Part shown: in pieces, positions 25,275 through 33,959 of the stretch | How the letters are laid out: each line of letters begins with the position of its first letter | How positions within the stretch are numbered: position 1 is the stretch's first letter | From: a bacterium | GTDB taxonomy: Bacteria; Patescibacteriota; Minisyncoccia; UBA6257; GWB1-50-10 | Length of the DNA stretch: 39,337 bases | NCBI GenBank assembly: GCA_027310365.1 | Contig: DAIDAY010000006.1 | Span: 1-39,337, forward strand | Reading direction: 5' to 3' | Translations under genes and position numbers: made by a program | Notes under the pieces: model-generated | The model's database searches: none | The model's input: only the letters and a program-made list of their open reading frames with translations | Told to the model about the DNA's origin: nothing

Positions 25275-25879
25275 TGGCAATTATTGGCATTGAGACTCGG
25301 CGGCATGTCTTTCGGCAGCACCCTCGAACTCACCGTGGTTTGGATAGGAATGGGTTGTATGAGACTGCTCGGATTCTGTATCGCCGGCTCGGCCGATGCA
25401 AGGATGGTTATCCGCCACGGACTGCAGGCATTATACCTCCCATTTTGATCATACTGGTTCACTGCGAAACACAAACGATCAACCTTCACGTCGGCCCCCG
25501 TCATCTGGACGCCATTGCGGCTGATGCCGCCGCCCGACAACGCATAGGTCGTCGTGCCTTGCCCCGTCGGACTCAGAAAACTCATGGTTGATGCGCAAAA
25601 AACCGACGATGTCGCCTCGAAGAGATACCCTCCCCTCACCTCTCTCGCCATTTCTTCAAGAGCCGAACTGATATTGCTTTGGACCGACATCAAAGAAACC
25701 AGCCTCCGTTCTCCCCGGAGAGCATTTTTGAAAATACCCACCGCGACAGTTGTTACGACGACGAAGATCGACATCGCGACCAGAAGTTCTATGATAGTAA
25801 ACCCCGCCGCCGCATCAGGCGATTCATTCTCAATGCGAGCGAGTCGCTGAGGATTTTTCTCGCGTTTAATTCTTTTCAT
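25271..25879 (-). CDS. Minor pilin, PilW/GspJ-like
   Basis: The 202-aa protein has an unusually long 26-residue basic leader and then the prepilin site AAG-FTIIELLVAMSIFVVVT. SSALEEMAREVRGGYLF follows, as in PilW/GspJ proteins. Three Cys occur in the globular part (FCAS, LCFAV, YNACSP). It starts 14 nt inside the end of the upstream PilV-like gene. It is a likely component of the priming complex at the pilus tip. Confidence 0.8.
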
Positions 25880-26375
25880 AGAAGGTATCTTCGAGCGTTA
25901 TGCTTTGATCCCGACCCCTCTCGCTCCAGCTGACCGTCGATGAAACGACATACTGAAAGCCTGATACACTCACGGTAACCTTCCGTTGAAACGGCGTCGT
26001 GGTTCCGTCGATATATTGGAAATCACCCACCGGGGCATAAAACATCAAGAAAGGCTCTCCATTTCCATACGTAGCCTTGTACTCGGACTCGTCTTTCAAT
26101 CCATCAAACGTCGTGTCGGAGGATGGATAAAAACTATCGGGAGACGGATACGGCCATCCGGCGGCTGCGAGGGTGCTTGCATCCAAGATGTTTTTCATTA
26201 CCTCTATCCCCTCGGCCGCGAGATACGTAGCCTGCAGTTTGTGGATTACCAGGTTGTCGGCGCCCAGGGAGATATATACAAGATTGAAGATGCCAAAGAG
26301 ACCGACAACCACCAAGCTGATGGCGACCAGCGATTCCATCATCAAACTGCCGTCGTTTTTCCCGCTGCGATTCAT
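25866..26375 (-). CDS. Minor pilin, PilV/GspI-like
   Basis: The 169-aa protein begins MNRSGKNDGSLMMESLVAIS; the N-terminal helix continues LVVVGLFGIFNLVYISLG. The prepilin motif is degenerate (DGS-LMMESLVAI rather than G-FTLIE) but keeps the Glu at +5. QATYLAAEGIEVMKNI is the PilV-like segment after the helix. A frame extending to 26519 would overlap the upstream pilin and is rejected. The start overlaps the upstream stop as ATGA. Confidence 0.78.
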   Translation of the reverse strand: MNRSGKNDGSLMMESLVAISLVVVGLFGIFNLVYISLGADNLVIHKLQATYLAAEGIEVMKNILDASTLAAAGWPYPSPDSFYPSSDTTFDGLKDESEYKATYGNGEPFLMFYAPVGDFQYIDGTTTPFQRKVTVSVSGFQYVVSSTVSWSERGRDQSITLEDTFYEKN

Positions 26376-26878
26376 TGCGATGTTATGCCGCCTCCTGGAC
26401 TGACCGTGACCGACGATGTCGTGTTGGTTCCCTTTATTTGAAGGACGATGACGTTGGCCAGAGAACTCGTCGTGAAATAAGGGGGAATGAAATAAATGGA
26501 GGATGAAGCAGCGTTCCAAGGAATAGTGATATTGGAAAACTGCACTCTTGCGTCTAGATTGAATTTTTGAAGTATCTTATCTGTATTGGTGTTATACGTA
26601 TAACCGGAACATACGCTGTACGGCTTTTCGTAAAGAGCGTATTCCAGGGGGTAGAACACTACGCCGAACGCGCAGGGAGAACCGCTGCTCGGAGAGGGGT
26701 TATATTTATCCAAAGCAAGAGTTCTTGCTCTTTGGAGAACGCTGATCACCTTCGAGGTGTCGGTGTAAAGGGCGATTTGGCCGTTGGCGCCTCCTGAAGA
26801 GGCGATGAACATTGCCGAGAGCGCTGCCGTTATCGCAAGAACAACCATAGTTTCTATCAAGGTGAACCCGCCTTTCAT
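26372..26878 (-). CDS. Minor pilin, FimT/GspH-like
   Basis: The 168-aa protein has a 4-residue leader (MKGG) and FTLIETMVVLAITAALSAMF. VISVLQRARTLALDKYN is typical of FimT/GspH proteins. It leads the four minor-pilin genes. ATG 26878 is chosen over the preceding TTG. A TATAAT box (26887-26892) ends 8 nt before it, so these genes and ligA can be transcribed apart from the rest of the locus. Confidence 0.82.
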   Translation of the reverse strand: MKGGFTLIETMVVLAITAALSAMFIASSGGANGQIALYTDTSKVISVLQRARTLALDKYNPSPSSGSPCAFGVVFYPLEYALYEKPYSVCSGYTYNTNTDKILQKFNLDARVQFSNITIPWNAASSSIYFIPPYFTTSSLANVIVLQIKGTNTTSSVTVSPGGGITSQ

Positions 26879-26886
26879 CAAAACTC

Positions 26887-26892
26887 ATTATA
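26887..26892 (-). promoter_or_regulatory. -10 box of the minor-pilin/ligA operon
   Basis: TATAAT on the minus strand, 8 nt before ATG 26878. It directly abuts the hairpin at 26893-26923, so any -35 contact would fall inside that inverted repeat. Confidence 0.6.
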
Positions 26893-26923
26893 CCCCGTAC
26901 TCCAACAGAGTTGTAGTACGGGG
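26893..26923. repeat. Hairpin between pilD and the minor pilins
   Basis: CCCCGTACT (26893-26901) and AGTACGGGG (26915-26923) pair over 9 bp, with an inner CAAC/GTTG. It follows the pilD stop directly and may end or protect that transcript. There is no T-run. Confidence 0.65.
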
Positions 26924-26929
26924 GACACT

Positions 26930-27832
26930 CTACATCCCAAACAATCTGAAGTAATTGAAAATAATGACGCGCCCAAAAAGCATGGTCGCAATCACCCCCA
27001 AAACCAAAAACGGCGCATACGGAATCCTGTCCTTCATGCCCTTCTTCTGGAAAAGGAGGAGGACGGCGCCGACAAGTCCGCCCACGATGAAAGAAATGAA
27101 AATGGAAAGCCCCACATCCGGCCAGCCTATGACGGCGCCGGATGCGAAGGCGAGCTTCACGTCGCCGAATCCTATCCCCCGGCCGCGCGAAAGGATGACC
27201 AAGAGATAAAAAAAGAGCCCCCCGATCACGGCTCCGAGGACGTGATTCCACAAGACGCTTTGTGCAGGAGAAAAAAGCAAAACGTAGTTTTCCAAGAACG
27301 ATTCCCGGAACGGAAGAAGGGGGAATCCTTTTCCGAAGGAGAGCATTGCGGTTATCGCCGCGCCGAGGAAGAAAAGGACAATGTTCAGTTCGTCGGGCAC
27401 CACGTAGAAACGGAAATCAATGATCGCGATTACCAGAAACGAAAGAATAACGAGAAGCCATGAAAGCACCAAGGCGTAATACCAGAGCGGCGCTGTCAGA
27501 TTCCAAAACACGGCATTCGGAACGCCGTAAAAAAAATTAATAAAAAGGGGCGCTCCGGCAAAAAGAACGCCGGTCACCGCTTCGGTGAAAGGGTAGAACC
27601 ACGAAATTTTCACGCCGCAACTCGAGCACTTCCCGCGGAGAACAAGAAAACTGAAAAGCGGTATGAGCTCTCCGGGCGTGAGCGTCTTCAAACACTTCGG
27701 GCAGCGCGAACGGCCGGAGAGTTTTCGAAAATCAAAAAGCTTGCCGTCGGGCGAGTACCTCAAGATCAAAACATTGAAGAAACTCCCGAACGACAAGCCC
27801 AAGACAAACAAAACCGCATTATACCAACTCAT
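26930..27832 (-). CDS. pilD: Prepilin peptidase/N-methyltransferase
   Basis: The 300-aa polytopic protein starts LFVLGLSFGSFFNVLILRYS. It has two CxxC pairs (SRCPKCLKTLTPGELIPLFS and GKCSSCGVKISWFYPFTE) forming the cytosolic zinc domain. The aspartyl protease motif is GIGFGDVKLAFASGAVIGW, with a first catalytic Asp in IAIIDFRFYVVPDELN. It cleaves and N-methylates all pilins listed here. Its ATG overlaps the upstream pilin stop (ATGA). Confidence 0.95.
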   Translation of the reverse strand: MSWYNAVLFVLGLSFGSFFNVLILRYSPDGKLFDFRKLSGRSRCPKCLKTLTPGELIPLFSFLVLRGKCSSCGVKISWFYPFTEAVTGVLFAGAPLFINFFYGVPNAVFWNLTAPLWYYALVLSWLLVILSFLVIAIIDFRFYVVPDELNIVLFFLGAAITAMLSFGKGFPLLPFRESFLENYVLLFSPAQSVLWNHVLGAVIGGLFFYLLVILSRGRGIGFGDVKLAFASGAVIGWPDVGLSIFISFIVGGLVGAVLLLFQKKGMKDRIPYAPFLVLGVIATMLFGRVIIFNYFRLFGM

Positions 27833-28335
27833 TGGCAGGAAGCGACGTTCGCCATCAAGCCCGGGTTGGGTTCCTTGAGGAGAATACTGGATCGTCCGGA
27901 ACTGTCGACGCAGTAGTACTGAAGTTCCTTGGCTCCGGTCGTCGGATCATTCACGCTCGCATTCAGCGTCGAATAAGCCGCGTACGTCCTCCGGTCGGAC
28001 GACAAAATAACGCGCAAACCGCCGCCCTGGGCCGTGATATCGGCGTAGAGAGACTGGAGGTTGGCATTGGTCGTCGCGGAATTCGCGAGATCGGCGGGAT
28101 AGAAACCATTGTACATCGTCTCGGCGAGATCCCTTACCTGGTTCACCTCCTGCATGATGCGCGCATCCTTCGCTTTGTCCTTCGCGGGGCCGAGCGCGTT
28201 CAGCAGAATCGACGAAAGGAGGCCGATGATGGCAACCACGACGAGCATCTCGATGAGCGTGAACCCCGCACCAAAGCTCTCGCGTTGATGCGGGGCACAA
28301 CCAAAAGACGAATTTTGGTTTCGCTTTGATTTCAT
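27829..28335 (-). CDS. Type IV pilin-like protein with long leader
   Basis: The 168-aa protein has a 24-residue leader, then G-FTLIEMLVVVAIIGLLSSI and ALGPAKDKAKDARIMQEVNQ. A Cys pair (YYCVDSS and ASCQ at the very end) could form a C-terminal disulfide loop. It differs from the next pilin mainly in the leader and tail. The start at 28335 is preferred to the ATG at 28350, which is nearer the neighbour's stop. The stop overlaps pilD (ATGA), which couples substrate and processing enzyme. Confidence 0.85.
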   Translation of the reverse strand: MKSKRNQNSSFGCAPHQRESFGAGFTLIEMLVVVAIIGLLSSILLNALGPAKDKAKDARIMQEVNQVRDLAETMYNGFYPADLANSATTNANLQSLYADITAQGGGLRVILSSDRRTYAAYSTLNASVNDPTTGAKELQYYCVDSSGRSSILLKEPNPGLMANVASCQ

Positions 28336-28343
28336 AAGAAACG

Positions 28344-28748
28344 TTAGCACGACCCGTTCGTAGCGGTGCTGGAAGACGTTTTCCCCGTCGTGTCAACGCA
28401 ATAATTCCCGCCGCCGTTCAACGACGATGAATAAGCCGCCTGAGAATTGGCCGGCGTGGAAGAGGGGTTGCAGTTAACCGCCAATGCCCCTCCTTGAGCG
28501 CTGATATCCGACGCCAACGATGCAAAGTCGGTCGCGCTATTATTACAGAGGGCATAGACGCCGTTTATGGGATCAAACTTGGTTTCCCCTATCGCCCTTG
28601 CTTGATTTATGTCTGAAATGATCCTCGTGTCTTTCGCTTTGTTCCTTGACGGCCCTAATGCCACGAGGACGACGGCCGACAGCAGGCCGATCATGGCGAT
28701 CACGACGAGCATCTCGATGAGCGTAAAACCTTGATTTTTATTTTTCAT
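28344..28748 (-). CDS. Type IV pilin-like protein, probable major pilin
   Basis: The 134-aa protein begins MKNKNQG-FTLIEMLVVIAMI with a short 7-residue leader. The helix continues GPSRNKAKDTRIISDINQ, nearly as in the pilin at 19581-19982. Cys residues (LCNNSAT, VNCNPSS, YCVDTTG, NGSC) could form disulfides. A TATAAT box at 28781-28786 (minus strand) lies 32 nt upstream, which gives this gene a leader, unlike most genes here. Short leader and simple tail suggest a major subunit. Confidence 0.85.
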   Translation of the reverse strand: MKNKNQGFTLIEMLVVIAMIGLLSAVVLVALGPSRNKAKDTRIISDINQARAIGETKFDPINGVYALCNNSATDFASLASDISAQGGALAVNCNPSSTPANSQAAYSSSLNGGGNYCVDTTGKTSSSTATNGSC

Positions 28749-28780
28749 GATTTTCGAAGAGTACCATCGACCTTTCCACC

Positions 28781-28786
28781 ATTATA
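28781..28786 (-). promoter_or_regulatory. -10 box of the pilin gene at 28748
   Basis: TATAAT on the minus strand in the 43-nt gap after pilC, predicting a leader of about 25 nt. Confidence 0.5.
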
Positions 28787-28791
28787 ACAGA

Positions 28792-29997
28792 TTAGAACGT
28801 CTGGGAGAGACTGTAGATCGGCAGGAGTATCGAAGCGAAAAGGAAGGCGATCACGACGCCGATCACAACCATGAGGATCGGCTGGATCAGCGAAACGAGG
28901 TTTTCAACCGTGTCCTCGACTTCCCGCGAATAAAAATCGTTCACCTTTCCCAGGAGTTCTTCCATCCGTCCGGTGGATTCTCCGACGCTGACCAGCTGCG
29001 AAACGAGCGGCGGGAATTCCGGCGCGGCCGCCAGGGCCTGCGACAAGAGCTTCCCCTTCCGTATCTGCTCCGCCGCGTTGTGGAGGGATTCTTCGTAAAT
29101 GGTGCTTCCGATGACGCGCGAGGATATTTCGACGGCTTGCGGGATCGTCAATCCTCCCTTGATGAGCACCCTCGCCGATTCGGCAAACCGCGAGACGTAC
29201 AGTTTCTGCAGCAGCTTGCCGATGACCGGCGTTTTCAGAACGATGGTGTCCAAAACCACTTTCCCTTCCGTGGTCTGGAAGTAGTCGATGAGTATGAAAA
29301 CAACCGCCGCGAGCGCGATGACGACCGTCCACCACCAGCGGATCATGAACTGGCTGACACCGAGGAGGATGACCGTGAATATCGGCAGTTGGACGTTCGA
29401 TTCGCTCAAGATCGGCGTAATCTGCGGGAAAACCATAGTCACCATGATGAGAACGACGACGACGAACAAGATGATGATGAAAATGGGGTACGTCAAGGCA
29501 TTTTTAACCTTGGAAAGGAGCGTTGCCTGCTTTTCTATGTAATCGGCCAAGAAATTCAGAACTTCGCTCAAGCGGCCGGTTACTTCGGCGGATTTCACCA
29601 TGTTCACGTAAAATTCGGAAAATATCCCCGGATGTCTTCCCAAGGCCTGCGAAAGCGAGAAGCCGGCATCGATGTCTCCCGCTATCTCGTAGATCGCTTC
29701 CTTCAGCACCGGCTTCGCCGTCTGCCTGTAGAGGCTCGCCAAGCTGTCCGAAAGCGGCACCTGCGACGCAAGGAGAGTTGCGAACTGGCGCGTAAAAATC
29801 ATGAGATCCTGGACCTTGACCCTCTTGAAAAATTCCAGAATCTTGGATCCCCAGGTATTCTCGACGACGGGCTCCAAACTCAAAATGAAAAGACCGTGGC
29901 TCAAGAGGATCGCCAAGCCCGCTTCTTTCGACGCGGCTTCCACGTTTCCCACCTGAAGTTCTCCTTCTTTGGTTCTCGCCTTGTAACTGAACTTCAT
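28792..29997 (-). CDS. pilC: Type IV pilus inner-membrane platform protein
   Basis: The 401-aa protein starts MKFSYKARTKEGELQVGNVE and has two GspF/PilC repeats. The first includes FTRQFATLLASQVPLSDSLA, the second ESARVLIKGGLTIPQAVEIS and LLGKVNDFYSREVEDTVENL. Three membrane helices are visible (about 165-195, 205-235 and the C-terminal VVIGVVIAFLFASILLPIYS). It connects the PilB and PilT motors to the growing pilus. The ATG at 29997 lies within the repeat arm CGGGATG of the upstream insert. Confidence 0.95.
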   Translation of the reverse strand: MKFSYKARTKEGELQVGNVEAASKEAGLAILLSHGLFILSLEPVVENTWGSKILEFFKRVKVQDLMIFTRQFATLLASQVPLSDSLASLYRQTAKPVLKEAIYEIAGDIDAGFSLSQALGRHPGIFSEFYVNMVKSAEVTGRLSEVLNFLADYIEKQATLLSKVKNALTYPIFIIILFVVVVLIMVTMVFPQITPILSESNVQLPIFTVILLGVSQFMIRWWWTVVIALAAVVFILIDYFQTTEGKVVLDTIVLKTPVIGKLLQKLYVSRFAESARVLIKGGLTIPQAVEISSRVIGSTIYEESLHNAAEQIRKGKLLSQALAAAPEFPPLVSQLVSVGESTGRMEELLGKVNDFYSREVEDTVENLVSLIQPILMVVIGVVIAFLFASILLPIYSLSQTF

Positions 29998-30105
29998 CCC
30001 GTTAGAAGCAAAACACCTTTTTCACAAGCAACAGCTTATGATGCGTGATCAACCCGACTTCTTGAGCGATCGTTCTTTTCATAAATTTGTGGTTTCTCAC
30101 GGGAT
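29996..30105. repeat. Inverted-repeat insert A before pilC
   Basis: ATCCCGTTAGAAGC (29996-30009) and GTTTCTCACGGGAT (30092-30105) are imperfect reverse complements. Insert B before pilN has the same type of arms and spacing. The segment ends at the pilC ATG and has its own upstream -10 box. Confidence 0.65.
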
Positions 30106-30109
30106 TCAT
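30002..30109 (-). CDS. Tiny ORF (35 aa) within insert A
   Basis: The frame begins MNPVRNHKFMKRTIAQEVGL, ends KKVFCF and stops (TAA) 4 nt before the pilC ATG (TAACGGGATG). A TATAAT box (30117-30122) ends exactly 7 nt before its ATG, as at the leaderless genes. It could be a leader peptide that couples to pilC, or only the translation of a repeat. No known family. Confidence 0.35.
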   Translation of the reverse strand: MNPVRNHKFMKRTIAQEVGLITHHKLLLVKKVFCF

Positions 30110-30116
30110 TACCTTC

Positions 30117-30122
30117 ATTATA
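30117..30122 (-). promoter_or_regulatory. -10 box upstream of insert A and pilC
   Basis: TATAAT on the minus strand between the pilT stop and insert A; it could give pilC and the pilins an internal promoter. Confidence 0.5.
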
Positions 30123-30155
30123 CCCTATCGGACTTATGCATCCTATCAGTCCCTC

Positions 30156-31229
30156 TTACGTTCTCTCCAAAAGAATTCTGAGCTCGGCCGGATTCAGAGA
30201 ATAGGATTCCGCTTGCTCGAGAGAGATTTCCTTTTTCTTGATGAGGTTCACGAGCGACCGATTCAAGGACATCATCCCTTCCTGGACGCTCGTTTCGATC
30301 ACGAGGTCGATCTGGTAAATTTTCCGCTCGCGGATCAAATTCCTGATCGCGGGATTGACGATCATGATTTCCATGGAAGGGATTCTTCCGCCTCCCACCT
30401 TGGGGATGAGCCGCTCGGAAACGATGGCGACCAGGGTCGAAGCGAGTTGGGAAACGATCTGCCCCTGCTGATTCGGCGGGAAGCTGTCGATGACGCGGTC
30501 GACGGTCTGCGAAGCGGAATTGGTATGGAGCGTGGAAAAGACGAGGTGGCCCGTCTCGGCTGCCGTCATGGCCGTCGCAATCGTCTCGGCATCCCTCATT
30601 TCGCCGATCATGATGACATCCGGGTCCTGCCGCAAAACCGCCCGGAGCGCTGAATTGAACGAGATTGTGTCGGCGCCGACTTCCCGCTGGGAAATGATGC
30701 AACGATCTTGGGAGAAAATGTACTCGATCGGATCCTCGATGGTAATGATATGGTCGTTCCTTTTATGGTTTATTTCGTCCAAAAGGGCCGCCAGTGTCGT
30801 CGATTTCCCGTGGCCGGCGGGCCCCACGACCAGCACGAACCCCTGGTTCAATTTTGTGAAGTCATGGAGGATGGGGGGGAGATTCAGTTCTTCCACCGTC
30901 TTGATCTGCGCGGGAATCAAACGGAGGGCGGCGGCGACGAATCCCCGCTGGAAATACGCGTTGACCCTGAACCGCGCTTTGTCCTCGTAGTTATGGGAAA
31001 AGTCGACCTGCTTCCGATCCAAAAACGACGTCTTTTGCTCCTCGCTCAAGAGCGCAAATACCAAACCTTCCGCGTCTTCCTTGGTTAAAATCGGCTCATC
31101 CGTAATCGGAATCAGGACGCTGTCGACCCGGATGGTCGGGCGCCGACCGACCGCCAGATGCAAGTCCGAAGCGTTCTGCTTCGCCGTGATAACAAGCAGG
31201 TTGTCGAGTCTTTGTTTGTAATCAGTCAT
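30156..31229 (-). CDS. pilT: Pilus retraction ATPase PilT
   Basis: The 357-aa protein has an N-terminal PAS-like domain (ASDLHLAVGRRPTIRVDSVL), Walker A GPAGHGKSTTLAA (136-148), the Asp box IITIEDPIEYIF, Walker B PDVIMIGEMRDAETI and the His box GHLVFSTLHTNSA. The PilT-specific AIRNLIRERK element is present, and it marks retraction rather than assembly ATPases. It starts 1 nt after the pilB stop. The hexamer drives pilus disassembly for twitching and DNA uptake. Confidence 0.96.
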   Translation of the reverse strand: MTDYKQRLDNLLVITAKQNASDLHLAVGRRPTIRVDSVLIPITDEPILTKEDAEGLVFALLSEEQKTSFLDRKQVDFSHNYEDKARFRVNAYFQRGFVAAALRLIPAQIKTVEELNLPPILHDFTKLNQGFVLVVGPAGHGKSTTLAALLDEINHKRNDHIITIEDPIEYIFSQDRCIISQREVGADTISFNSALRAVLRQDPDVIMIGEMRDAETIATAMTAAETGHLVFSTLHTNSASQTVDRVIDSFPPNQQGQIVSQLASTLVAIVSERLIPKVGGGRIPSMEIMIVNPAIRNLIRERKIYQIDLVIETSVQEGMMSLNRSLVNLIKKKEISLEQAESYSLNPAELRILLERT

Positions 31230-31230
31230 G

Positions 31231-32961
31231 CTATTCAGTCTCCCGGATAACCTCCTCCAGCGAAACTTCTCCGTTCAAGGATTTCATTATACCATCCTGC
31301 CGCAGGGAAATCATGCCTTGCCGCTTCGCCTCCGCGAGGAGCGCATTCTCGGTGAATCCCCCGCTCACGATATCGGAAAGCTCCTTCGTCATCTTGAAAA
31401 TCTCGAAGAGTGCGACCCGGCCGATCGTCCCCTTCCCGTTGCAAACATCGCAATCGGGAACCGGTTCCGCGTGAAACGACACGTACGGCTTCTTGGTCGG
31501 AAACGATTTTTTCACTTCGTCGGGCGTCAAAGACAGCGCGTCGTCGATGATGTTCTCTTCTTCGGCTGAAACCGGCTTCGGTTTTTTACATTTGGGGCAC
31601 AGCCGACCGACGAGCCGTTGGGCGAGCATCATATTGAGCGAAGATGCCATGAGGAATCCCGGAACGCCGAGATCGACCAGCCGCGGAATGACGCCGATCG
31701 AGTTGTTGGTGTGAAGCGTCGAAAGCATGAGGTGTCCCGTAAGCGCCGCGTTCACGGCAAGACTCGCGGTTTCCGCATCCCTGATTTCGCCGACCATGAT
31801 GATGTCCGGGTCTTGCCGGAGAATCTGGCGGAGCCCCGAAGAAAAATCGTAGCCGATCTCCGGTTTCACCTGCGACTGATTGATTCCTTCCATGAAATAC
31901 TCCACCGGATCCTCCAAGGTCACGATATTCACCTCTTCGGTATTCAGTTTCTGCATGATGGCGTAGAGCGTGGTTGTTTTTCCGGAGCCCGTCGGACCCG
32001 TGATTAATATCATGCCGTAGGGCGCGGCGAGCGCTCCTTCCAAAATTTTCTTGTTATAATCGCTCAAACCGAGTTCGGGGAGCCCCTTCAAGCCGACAGC
32101 CGAATCGAGAACGCGGAGCACGACTTTTTCCCCCGAAGGGGTCGGAAAGGTCGCAACCCTGAAATCGATGTCGCGCCCCGTAATGACCGCCCGGAATCGC
32201 CCGTCCTGCGGCACGCGCGCCTCATCAAGTTTGAGTCGGGAAAGAACCTTAACCCGCGAAACGACGGGGCGGCTCAGAGCAAGGGGGAGCGACGCCGTTT
32301 CTTCCAAATCGCCGTCGATCCTGAACCGGATCCGCAATCTGAGCTTTTGCGGTTCTATATGTATGTCGGATGCCTTCCGCTCGACGGCTTCGCGGAGCGT
32401 CGAGGCGACGATCTTGATGATCGGCGCATCCTCTCCGCTCCCCCCTTCTTCCTCAAGGGAAACCAGGAAAGCATCGGCCTGTTTCACGTTCCCTATTTCT
32501 TCCACCGCCGACTGGACTTCGCTTTTGTACGGCGTGTATTTTCTCCACACGGCGGCAATCTGGGAAGGGGTCACCAGGTACACCCCCAAGCTCAGCCGCC
32601 TTTGTTTCGCGATGAATTTCAGCGCATCCTGCGCCTCCAGATTATCGGGGCGGAGCATGCCGACCACGAGCATGTCGCCGTTCTTTTCGACGGGGATCAC
32701 ACGGTACGTTTTTGACGTGTCCTTAGGGATGAGCGCAATGAGGTCGGGCGTGATTTTTGAAACGTCGACGTCCTTGAAGGGAACGCCGAGCAGCGAGCTT
32801 TTGATTCTGGCGACGGCTTCTTCGCCTGCCAAACGGTTCTGATAAAGAAGATCCTCCGCGCTCTGGCCGCGAAGTCCGGCATCCCGCAACACTTGTGCGG
32901 CGGCCGCTTGAGTAATAATGTTTTTCTCTGCGAGTTTACCGATGAATTCCTGATCAGTCAT
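31231..32961 (-). CDS. pilB: Pilus assembly ATPase PilB (GspE family)
   Basis: The 576-aa protein has an N-terminal MshEN-like domain (about 1-150), then ERKASDIHIEPQKLRLRIRF. Walker A is ITGPTGSGKTTTLYAIMQ near residue 327, followed by IVTLEDPVEYFMEGINQSQV, DIIMVGEIRDAETASLAVNA and GHLMLSTLHTNNS. The zinc tetracysteine LCPKCKK...CDVCNGKG is typical of PilB/GspE. It powers pilin polymerisation. It is followed by pilT with a 1-nt gap. Confidence 0.96.
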   Translation of the reverse strand: MTDQEFIGKLAEKNIITQAAAAQVLRDAGLRGQSAEDLLYQNRLAGEEAVARIKSSLLGVPFKDVDVSKITPDLIALIPKDTSKTYRVIPVEKNGDMLVVGMLRPDNLEAQDALKFIAKQRRLSLGVYLVTPSQIAAVWRKYTPYKSEVQSAVEEIGNVKQADAFLVSLEEEGGSGEDAPIIKIVASTLREAVERKASDIHIEPQKLRLRIRFRIDGDLEETASLPLALSRPVVSRVKVLSRLKLDEARVPQDGRFRAVITGRDIDFRVATFPTPSGEKVVLRVLDSAVGLKGLPELGLSDYNKKILEGALAAPYGMILITGPTGSGKTTTLYAIMQKLNTEEVNIVTLEDPVEYFMEGINQSQVKPEIGYDFSSGLRQILRQDPDIIMVGEIRDAETASLAVNAALTGHLMLSTLHTNNSIGVIPRLVDLGVPGFLMASSLNMMLAQRLVGRLCPKCKKPKPVSAEEENIIDDALSLTPDEVKKSFPTKKPYVSFHAEPVPDCDVCNGKGTIGRVALFEIFKMTKELSDIVSGGFTENALLAEAKRQGMISLRQDGIMKSLNGEVSLEEVIRETE

Positions 32962-33014
32962 GGGTTAGTTGGCAATCAAAGAGTAATAAATGGCAATATG
33001 CTCGCTCTGCTCGC

Positions 33015-33050
33015 GTAATAAGATTGCGCAACGGCATGACAACTTATTAC
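33015..33050. repeat. Hairpin in the gap before pilB
   Basis: GTAATAAG (33015-33022) and CTTATTAC (33043-33050) pair perfectly. A weaker outer pair, GTAATAAATGG (from 32982) with CCACCTATTAC (to 33064), surrounds it. It lies in the 122-nt gap between the small membrane-protein gene and pilB. Confidence 0.5.
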
Positions 33051-33083
33051 CTCCCACCTATTACCGTCTCGTCGCTTACACTC

Positions 33084-33374
33084 TTAGAACGGAACGAAGG
33101 GATTCGTTCTTCCGGGCGCCGGCACCGTGACCGACGATCCGTAGTTCGTCGTGAAATATTTCTGGAGCGTTTGAACGACCGGCGAAGGGTCGATGCGGAC
33201 TTGCGACAATGTCTTGATATCGCTGAGCCCGCCGGGGATGACGACATCGATCAGTTGGGGCTTTTTGAAAAAAACGAAGTACGCGCCGGCGAAGATGACC
33301 GCCACCAAGACGATGATCCCGATGACGTTGAACCAATTGACCGGCTTTTTTTCCTGTTCGACGAATATGGCCAT
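33084..33374 (-). CDS. Small single-helix pilus-locus protein (PilP-like position)
   Basis: The 96-aa protein has a short cytosolic start (MAIFVEQEKKPVNWFNVIGI) and one membrane helix (about 15-35). The C-terminal tail ends PGRTNPFVPF, resembling the GRxDPFxP motif of PilP-type pilotins and alignment proteins. It lies 8 nt downstream of pilO. A PilP-like periplasmic-side role is plausible by position, but the domain is much shorter than PilP. Confidence 0.65.
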   Translation of the reverse strand: MAIFVEQEKKPVNWFNVIGIIVLVAVIFAGAYFVFFKKPQLIDVVIPGGLSDIKTLSQVRIDPSPVVQTLQKYFTTNYGSSVTVPAPGRTNPFVPF

Positions 33375-33382
33375 GGCTGTCG

Positions 33383-33952
33383 TTATTTTTCCTGGTAAAA
33401 CGTATTGACCGAGAGCGTCAAGGAATACAGCTGATTTTGCCCTCCCGCGCCGGCCGGTTTGACGTCAAAAGAGGAAACGTTGATGACTCTCGCATTCGAC
33501 TCCAGCGCATTCAGGAATTGTTTGATCGCATCGTAGGTCCCCAAAACCCCGAGATCGACCACGATCGTACTCATCCGCTTGGCGAGGGGTTGGGAAGAAG
33601 GCGCATACGCCGTCCCTAGTTTTATATCGAGGGACTGAACGCTCGCCTGACTTGACTGGGAAATCGTATACCATTGGTTCAGGGCTTGCGTTACGTCGGG
33701 CCCGATCGGCATGGCGAGCGACAGGGTGTTCTGGAGATCGGCCGCGCTCTGGAACTGGTTGATGAGCTGGGAAACCTGCGAGACTGCGTCCTTTTGGGTG
33801 GTGTAAACGTTGGTCTTCGACGCGACCAGCGATTGCAGCTCGCTCGCCGCATCCGTCTCCGGCTGGATCAAACTGGTATACACCACGATGGTCGCGATGA
33901 GAAAAAATACCGAAAACAGGATGCTCAACGCTCTTTTGGTCGAGGATTTCAT
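33383..33952 (-). CDS. pilO: PilO-like pilus alignment protein
   Basis: The 189-aa protein has an N-terminal membrane helix (about 8-30, ALSILFSVFFLIATIVVYTS), a coiled-coil stretch rich in Gln and Ala, and a small ferredoxin-like C-terminal domain (STIVVDLGVLGTYDAIKQFL, RVINVSSFDV). This is the PilO layout; PilO forms a heterodimer with PilN. It follows pilN after insert C, whose tiny ORF ends 9 nt before this ATG. Confidence 0.8.
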   Translation of the reverse strand: MKSSTKRALSILFSVFFLIATIVVYTSLIQPETDAASELQSLVASKTNVYTTQKDAVSQVSQLINQFQSAADLQNTLSLAMPIGPDVTQALNQWYTISQSSQASVQSLDIKLGTAYAPSSQPLAKRMSTIVVDLGVLGTYDAIKQFLNALESNARVINVSSFDVKPAGAGGQNQLYSLTLSVNTFYQEK

Positions 33953-33959
33953 TCCGCGC

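Noticed and set aside
27818-27826. TATAAT-like string near the pilD start
   Set aside because: It lies inside the pilD coding sequence (codons for WYNAV) and points away from any downstream start at the right distance.
31280-31300. TATAAT-like string inside the 3' part of pilB
   Set aside because: It is within coding sequence, and the pilT start is 60 nt away without other promoter elements; a weak internal promoter cannot be supported.
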